From positions 1-12,495 of the forward strand of contig JAPYQV010000037.1 of NCBI GenBank assembly GCA_029937205.1: a stretch of 12,495 bases of DNA, written 5' to 3'. Positions 8,778-12,495 of this stretch are shown one piece after another; the first letter of the stretch is position 1; every line of letters starts with the position of its first letter. This stretch comes from Alphaproteobacteria bacterium. GTDB taxonomy: Bacteria > Pseudomonadota > Alphaproteobacteria > UBA828. The notes beneath the pieces were generated by a model, which did no database searches, was not told the origin of the DNA, and saw only the letters and a list, made by a program, of their open reading frames with translations. The position numbers and the translations under genes are program-made.

Positions 8778-10521
8778 CGGCCCGCACCAGCAATCGTTGA
8801 ATTTGATCTCGGTCTTCTTCATCGTTCGACGGCAGGAGTGGCATCACGCCCAACATCGGTGCGATTTTTGCGACGATGCGGCCGAGCACAGGTGCTGCGT
8901 TCCAGCCGGCGCCGGCATAGCCGTGCGTGGCCTTGTTGCCATGCGGCTCGTCGAGCAGGACGAGAACGGCGTAGCGCGGCGCATCCATGGGAAAGGCGCC
9001 GACGAAAGTGGTGATCAGGGCGTTCTTTTTGTAGCCGCCGACGGTCGCCTTCTCTGCCGTACCGGTCTTGCCGCCGACCAAATAGCCTTCGGCCTCCGCC
9101 TGCTTGCCGGTGCCGCCTTCGACCACCATACGCATCAGCATGCGCATGGTGTCGGAAGTTTCGCGCGCGATCACGCGCTCGCCGGTTTGCGCGCCGGCCG
9201 GTTTGTCCGCAACGTGCAACAATGTTGGCGTTGTGCGATTGCCGCCATTCACCAGGGTGGCAAAGCCGTTGATCAAATGCAGCGGCGTCACCGCAATGCC
9301 ATGGCCGAAGCCGATGGTCATGGTGTTGATCTCACGCCAGTGGCGGGGTGAAAGCGGGCGACCATTCTCGGCCAGCTCCAACGGCAGCGGGCTCAGCATG
9401 CCGAGGCGATCGAGAAATTCCTTCTGCCGCTCGGCGCCGACATCGCGCGCCATCTGCGCCGCGCCGATGTTCGAGGAGTGGATAAAAATCTCCGGCACAT
9501 CGAGCCAGCGGTTCTGCGGATGATCGTCCCGAATGGTAAAGCGCGCGACCTTGAGCGGCTTGGTGGCGTCGTAGCGGTCAGCCAGATCAACCACGCCATA
9601 TTCGAGCGCCATGGCGGTGGTGAAGGCCTTGAAGGTCGAGCCCAGCTCGTAAACGCCAAGCGTGGCGCGGTTGAAGCGCTGATTCGCACTGCTCGCGTTA
9701 ACCTCGTATGGGCTGAAATCGGGCAGGCTGGTCAGCGCCAGCACTTCGCCGCTATGCACGTCCATGACAATACCGGCGGCGCCCTTGGCCTTGAACTCGG
9801 CCATGGCGGCGCTCAATTCGGCATGGACGATATACTGTACGCGGCTGTCCAACGCGGTAACCAGCTTGCCGCCCGGCGTTTTGGCGAGGCGCCTGAGCTC
9901 GTCGTCACGCGCCGCTTCGAGGCCGGCCAAGCCGCTATTGTCGATACCGGCAAAGCCCAGCGTATGAACGAACAGCGAGCCATGTGGATAGACACGGCGT
10001 TCTTCGCGCTCGAACCCGAAACCGGGCAGTCCGAGGCGGTTGATGGCGTAATGCTGTTCCGGTGTGAGATTGCGCTTGATCCAGATGAACTGGCCCTTGG
10101 CGCTTGCCTTGCGGAAAACCTCATCGCGCGCCAGGCCGGGCAGAACGCGGGAAATCTTGTCTGCGGCTTCGCCTGCGTCGAGCACCTGGCTCGGATTTAC
10201 ATAAAGAGAGTGGGACGGCAGGTTGGTGGCGATCAGCGCGCCGTTGCGGTCGACAATGTCGGCGCGCTGAAGCGTCAACAGGCCGCCTTGATGTTCGGTC
10301 GTGTGTTGCTGGCCCTGGCCGCCGCCGAGCAGGGAGAGTTGGACCAGACGCCCGCCCAGGATAACGAAGCACAGCGCGAAGATGGCCCCGGCGACAAGCA
10401 GGCGGGTGCGCGCGGTTTCCAGTGGCCGCTTTGCGTCCCGGGCGCTGAGTTTCTCAACGCCGCCTTCGCGGCTCATATCGCCGGCGGCGTTGCGCCACGG
10501 GCGGACCGATAAATCACTCAT
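8746..10521 (-). CDS. ftsI: Septal peptidoglycan D,D-transpeptidase FtsI (PBP3, class B)
   Basis: FtsI is the division-specific class B penicillin-binding protein that crosslinks septal peptidoglycan in the periplasm, paired with FtsW. The 591-residue product has a cytoplasmic N-terminal tail (1-38), one membrane anchor (about 41-62), a pedestal domain opening with a RADIVDRNGALIA motif (86-98), and the transpeptidase domain with GSTFK (294-298, nucleophile Ser295 and Lys298), SSN (349-351) and KTGTA (485-489). The three active-site motifs are intact and in the usual order and spacing. There is no transglycosylase domain, so it is not class A. The related elongation protein PBP2 is an alternative, but the position directly after ftsL and the motif context fit FtsI. 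The ATG at 10521 overlaps the ftsL TGA as ATGA, with AAGG about 10 nt upstream. The 3' end overlaps the start of murE. Confidence 0.97.
   Translation of the reverse strand: MSDLSVRPWRNAAGDMSREGGVEKLSARDAKRPLETARTRLLVAGAIFALCFVILGGRLVQLSLLGGGQGQQHTTEHQGGLLTLQRADIVDRNGALIATNLPSHSLYVNPSQVLDAGEAADKISRVLPGLARDEVFRKASAKGQFIWIKRNLTPEQHYAINRLGLPGFGFEREERRVYPHGSLFVHTLGFAGIDNSGLAGLEAARDDELRRLAKTPGGKLVTALDSRVQYIVHAELSAAMAEFKAKGAAGIVMDVHSGEVLALTSLPDFSPYEVNASSANQRFNRATLGVYELGSTFKAFTTAMALEYGVVDLADRYDATKPLKVARFTIRDDHPQNRWLDVPEIFIHSSNIGAAQMARDVGAERQKEFLDRLGMLSPLPLELAENGRPLSPRHWREINTMTIGFGHGIAVTPLHLINGFATLVNGGNRTTPTLLHVADKPAGAQTGERVIARETSDTMRMLMRMVVEGGTGKQAEAEGYLVGGKTGTAEKATVGGYKKNALITTFVGAFPMDAPRYAVLVLLDEPHGNKATHGYAGAGWNAAPVLGRIVAKIAPMLGVMPLLPSNDEEDRDQIQRLLVRADGEGRNFASF
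8769..8775 (-). promoter_or_regulatory. Candidate ribosome binding site for a TTG start of murE
   Basis: GGAGAGG on the minus strand lies 9 nt before the in-frame TTG at 8759. It is a better Shine-Dalgarno than anything upstream of the ATG codons at 8777 or 8822. It argues for the shorter MurE, but a purine run can also occur by chance inside coding sequence. Confidence 0.4.
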
Positions 10522-10823
10522 TTGACAAAACCTTGAGTTGCGGGGTCGTGCGCGATTGGTTGGTAAGAAAAATTAATAAATTGGGTTGGCGTCACCGGGC
10601 CAAGGTCGAGATGGCGCGCGGCCAAACGGGCGAGCCGTTCGGGGCGGTTGAAAAAACTCCATTCCGCCTTCAGCACATGGATCTCCTCCTGCTGCGCCAG
10701 CGCCGCACGGTCCAACGCCGCCAATTCATTCTCCAGATCCTTGACCTGATAGCTCACCAGGAGGAGCGCGATGGTGACGATCAACGGCAAGCCGATCCAC
10801 AGAATGAGCGCCGGGCGAATCAT
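10518..10823 (-). CDS. ftsL: Cell division protein FtsL
   Basis: FtsL is a small bitopic divisome protein; in studied bacteria it forms a complex with FtsB and FtsQ and helps activate FtsWI. This 101-residue product has a very short cytoplasmic end, one membrane helix (about 5-24) and a periplasmic segment starting [14 protein letters not shown] with coiled-coil-like heptads to about residue 55. This is followed by [21 protein letters not shown] (57-77), the asparagine/proline-rich join and helix seen in alphaproteobacterial FtsL. Sequence conservation in FtsL is low, so the call rests on size, topology, this C-terminal block and the location between rsmH and ftsI. The ATG at 10823 overlaps the rsmH stop as ATGA and has GGAAGG 9 nt upstream; the stop overlaps ftsI as ATGA. 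Confidence 0.92.
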   Translation of the reverse strand: MIRPALILWIGLPLIVTIALLLVSYQVKDLENELAALDRAALAQQEEIHVLKAEWSFFNRPERLARLAARHLDLGPVTPTQFINFSYQPIAHDPATQGFVK

Positions 10824-11824
10824 GCGGCACCGCCTTCCGGCATGATTGGCGCGGCCGTGCGCTCCGCCGCCCGCAGCCGGGCCGAGCGAGCGCGCGGATT
10901 GGCGCTCAATTCCGTGGCGCCCGGCTTGCGCGCGCCCTTGTGCAGAAGCGTAAAGCTCGGTTGCGGCATTTTTGTGGCGGCGACGAGGGATTCCGGCAGA
11001 TGGCGGCTCGGCCGGGGCATGGCGCCGCTGTGGGCGCGGAGAAATTTTTTGACGCGGCGGTCCTCGAGCGAGTGGAACGAGACCACCGCCAGGCGGCCGC
11101 CAGGCCTGAGCATGCGTTCGCTCGCCGCCAATCCCATATCAAGTTCGCCGAGCTCGTCATTGACGTAGATGCGAAGCGCTTGAAACGTCCGTGTCGCTGG
11201 ATCGATGCCGCCGGCGCTGCGCCGTACGACGCTGCGCACGATATCGGCGAGTTGGCTGGTGCGGCTGATCGGTGCTTCGGCGCGCGCCGCGACGATGGCG
11301 CGGGCGACAGCGCGGGCGCGGCGCTCCTCGCCATAGTCATAGATCAGGTCGGCGAGCATTTCCTGGGATGCGGTGTTGATGACTTCCTCGACGCTCGGCC
11401 CGCCGCTCCCCATTCGCATGTCGAGCGCCGCATCGAAGCGGAACGAAAAGCCGCGCGCCGCATCGTCAAGCTGCATCGATGAGACGCCAAGGTCGAAGGC
11501 GATGCCATCCACTTCGCGAATGCCGTGCGGCGCCAGGAGCTGTTCCATTTCGCCGAAGCGGCCCTGGATCAGGGTGAGCCGGCCGGGGAAGCTTTCCGCC
11601 AGCGCCGCGCCGCGCGCGATGGCCGCCGGATCGCGGTCGATGGCGCAGACACGGCATTCGGCCGCTTCCAACATGCCGCGGCTGTAAGCGCCGCCGCCGA
11701 GGGTCGTATCGACATAGACCGCGCCGTCGCGCGGCGCCAGGGATTCCAAGACTTCAGCCAACATGACCGGCGCGTGGTTGAATTTGCCGGCGTTTGTTGG
11801 GTTGGATGTCGAACCGCCGGCCAT
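10820..11824 (-). CDS. rsmH: 16S rRNA (cytosine-1402-N4)-methyltransferase RsmH (MraW)
   Basis: RsmH is a SAM-dependent methyltransferase that modifies N4 of C1402 in the decoding centre of 16S rRNA; it is a standard dcw cluster member without a direct wall-building step. Numbering from the ATG at 11824 (334 residues), it has FNHAPVML near the N terminus (15-22), the SAM-binding loop [10 protein letters not shown] (39-48), DRDP (63-66), [10 protein letters not shown] (111-120), [14 protein letters not shown] (212-225), [13 protein letters not shown] (247-259) and the C-terminal [14 protein letters not shown] (309-322). These are the family's conserved blocks. A GTG directly before the ATG (11827) is also open; I chose the ATG because the GGAG at 11832-11835 is then 7 nt upstream and the junction with mraZ becomes TGATG. 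The stop overlaps the ftsL ATG as ATGA. Confidence 0.96.
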   Translation of the reverse strand: MAGGSTSNPTNAGKFNHAPVMLAEVLESLAPRDGAVYVDTTLGGGAYSRGMLEAAECRVCAIDRDPAAIARGAALAESFPGRLTLIQGRFGEMEQLLAPHGIREVDGIAFDLGVSSMQLDDAARGFSFRFDAALDMRMGSGGPSVEEVINTASQEMLADLIYDYGEERRARAVARAIVAARAEAPISRTSQLADIVRSVVRRSAGGIDPATRTFQALRIYVNDELGELDMGLAASERMLRPGGRLAVVSFHSLEDRRVKKFLRAHSGAMPRPSRHLPESLVAATKMPQPSFTLLHKGARKPGATELSANPRARSARLRAAERTAAPIMPEGGAA

Positions 11825-12282
11825 CACGAATCTCCGCCGGACTGCATGGCGTCAAACTCGGTCGGCGCTTCGGTGATGGCCTCATCGAGGAACTTGGCAC
11901 ACTGATCGGGCTGCCAGATTTGGAACCTATCGCCCATGCCGATAAACGCGACGCTGTCGGTAATCCCGGCATGATCAAGCAGAGGGCGGGTGAGAATGAC
12001 GCGGCCTTCCGGATCGAACGGCAGGCGCTCCACCTGGCTGAACAGCGCCATGCGGGCCTTGCGCGATTTGGCTGCAAACGGATTGGCGGTGGTGAAATCG
12101 CTGCTAAAGCTCTCCAGCCAATCGATGCCGGCGCCATCGATGGCAGGAATTCCCTCGGGCGACGGGAAAAGAACGATGCCCGGAAAACTTAGTTTGACGA
12201 GCTCATTGCGGAACGACGCCGGAACCGAGACCCGTCCCTTGCGATCCACCTTGTTGATGACATGGCCGGTAAATAAAGCCAA
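11824..12282 (-). CDS. mraZ: Transcriptional regulator MraZ
   Basis: MraZ is a DNA-binding protein of the SpoVT/AbrB-like fold that forms rings and in E. coli represses its own dcw promoter. The 152-residue product has the two half-repeats of the family: [13 protein letters not shown] (13-25) and [18 protein letters not shown] (90-107), plus [13 protein letters not shown] (115-127). The start codon is TTG at 12282. No ATG or GTG is possible upstream, because only five codons separate it from an in-frame TAA at 12298-12300. The next downstream ATG (Met78) would remove the first DNA-binding motif. The predicted [17 protein letters not shown] start also matches the pattern I know from alphaproteobacterial MraZ. 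A GGGGG at 12290-12294 can serve as ribosome site, 7 nt upstream. It is the first gene of the operon, and the likely binding sites for its own product lie upstream at 12371-12405. Its TGA overlaps the rsmH ATG. Confidence 0.95.
   Translation of the reverse strand: MALFTGHVINKVDRKGRVSVPASFRNELVKLSFPGIVLFPSPEGIPAIDGAGIDWLESFSSDFTTANPFAAKSRKARMALFSQVERLPFDPEGRVILTRPLLDHAGITDSVAFIGMGDRFQIWQPDQCAKFLDEAITEAPTEFDAMQSGGDS
11832..11835 (-). promoter_or_regulatory. Ribosome binding site of rsmH inside the end of mraZ
   Basis: GGAG on the minus strand (in the context GGCGGAG) lies in the last codons of mraZ. It is 7 nt from the ATG at 11824 and only 4 nt from the GTG at 11827, which favours the ATG as the rsmH start. 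Confidence 0.6.
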
Positions 12283-12370
12283 GTCGACGCCCCCACATTA
12301 AGTTCCCGTCCCACATTTGTTGCCTCTAATTTGACCTCCACGCCGCACAAACGACGCGAAATCAAGTATT

Positions 12371-12405
12371 TGGGACATCATGGGATATCATGGGTAAATT
12401 TGGGC
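12371..12405 (+). promoter_or_regulatory. MraZ-box array: four TGGGN repeats at 10-bp spacing
   Basis: On the plus strand TGGGA, TGGGA, TGGGT and TGGGC begin at 12371, 12381, 12391 and 12401, each separated by a 5-nt spacer. E. coli MraZ is known to bind direct TGGGN repeats with 5-nt spacers upstream of mraZ, so this is very probably the operator for autoregulation. The boxes cover the putative -10, the whole spacer and touch the -35, which would suit repression by promoter occlusion. The orientation is opposite to the mraZ coding strand. A further TGGGA at 12443-12447 is off the 10-bp register (42 bp from the last box) and is not included. Confidence 0.85.
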
Positions 12406-12410
12406 GTCAA
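12382..12410 (-). promoter_or_regulatory. Candidate sigma-70 promoter of the dcw operon
   Basis: Reading the minus strand, TTGACG (12405-12410) is a near-consensus -35 box. After a 17-bp spacer comes TATCCC (12382-12387) as a weak -10. Transcription would begin near 12375 and leave a leader of about 90 nt before the mraZ TTG. The -35 is good, the -10 is poor (3 of 6), so this is an inference from spacing and position; an alternative start upstream of the window cannot be excluded. Confidence 0.5.
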
Positions 12411-12495
12411 ACGATTTCAAATAAAAAACAAGTCATCGTCGATGGGAATAAATGCAAACGAAAGGAAAGTTATTACCAAAATCTCATATGAAACG

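Larger units (their letters stand above)
12283..12495. other. AT-rich leader and promoter region upstream of mraZ
   Basis: These 213 bases are the only non-coding stretch and are clearly richer in A and T than the genes, especially from 12411 to the right edge. They hold the mraZ ribosome site (GGGGG, 12290-12294), a duplicated ATGTGGG on the minus strand (12310-12316 and 12292-12298, 18 bp apart), the candidate promoter and the TGGGN array. I found no RNA gene, terminator hairpin or reliable coding sequence here. An ATG at 12488 on the plus strand is too close to the edge to judge. Confidence 0.8.

Noticed and set aside
11825..11827. GTG at 11827 as the rsmH start
   Set aside because: It is only one codon longer than the ATG form and lies just 4 nt from the GGAG, whereas the ATG is 7 nt away. 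It cannot be formally excluded.
12371..12405. The short regular repeats as a CRISPR-like or mobile-element repeat
   Set aside because: Repeats of 5 nt with 5-nt spacers are far too short; period, core sequence and location upstream of mraZ fit an MraZ operator.
12480..12495. A divergent plus-strand gene starting at the ATG at 12488
   Set aside because: Only a few bases remain before the edge, and the nearest AGGAAAG is about 20 nt away, too far for a normal ribosome site.
1..12495. Mobile elements, defence genes, tRNA or rRNA genes, or an undescribed cassette inserted in the cluster
   Set aside because: Every base from 1 to 12282 is assigned to an intact dcw gene with normal motifs, and the gene order is canonical; no inserted sequence or inverted repeat was seen.

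Overview
The window is one uninterrupted piece of a bacterial division and cell wall (dcw) gene cluster. All eleven recognisable genes lie on the minus strand, so transcription runs from the right edge to the left edge. The order is mraZ, rsmH (mraW), ftsL, ftsI, murE, murF, mraY, murD, ftsW, murG, murC, and murC is cut by the left edge. The gene order, the G+C-rich coding sequence, the alphaproteobacterial-looking MraZ and FtsL, and a MurE carrying the DNPR signature for meso-diaminopimelate all suggest a Gram-negative alphaproteobacterium. A Rhodospirillales-like lineage is a guess; nothing in the window fixes genus or order.

Layout: positions 12283-12495 are the only non-coding stretch. 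They are AT-rich and hold a candidate promoter overlapped by four TGGGN repeats at exact 10-bp spacing, which is the binding signature known for MraZ. From 12282 to 1 the genes are packed with no gap longer than 8 nt. Five junctions are ATGA overlaps, two are TGATG overlaps, two are gaps of 4 and 8 nt, and ftsI/murE overlap by about 14-32 nt depending on the murE start. I saw no internal terminator or convincing internal promoter, so the simplest reading is one long, translationally coupled mRNA continuing beyond the left edge, where murB, ddl, ftsQ, ftsA and ftsZ would be expected from other members of the group.

How the genes work together: MurC, MurD, MurE and MurF add L-Ala, D-Glu, meso-DAP and D-Ala-D-Ala in turn to UDP-MurNAc in the cytoplasm. 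MraY moves the product onto undecaprenyl phosphate to give lipid I, and MurG adds GlcNAc to give lipid II. FtsW polymerises lipid II at the septum and FtsI crosslinks it, with FtsL as part of the activating divisome subcomplex. RsmH methylates 16S rRNA, and MraZ is the cluster's own transcription factor.

Novelty: this is an ordinary, intact housekeeping region and I do not see an undescribed system. The best observation is the MraZ operator, which has four repeats rather than the three known in E. coli, lies on the opposite strand, and sits over the putative promoter. Smaller points are the obligate TTG start of mraZ, the uncertain murE start inside ftsI, and a 15-bp duplication in the murG tail.
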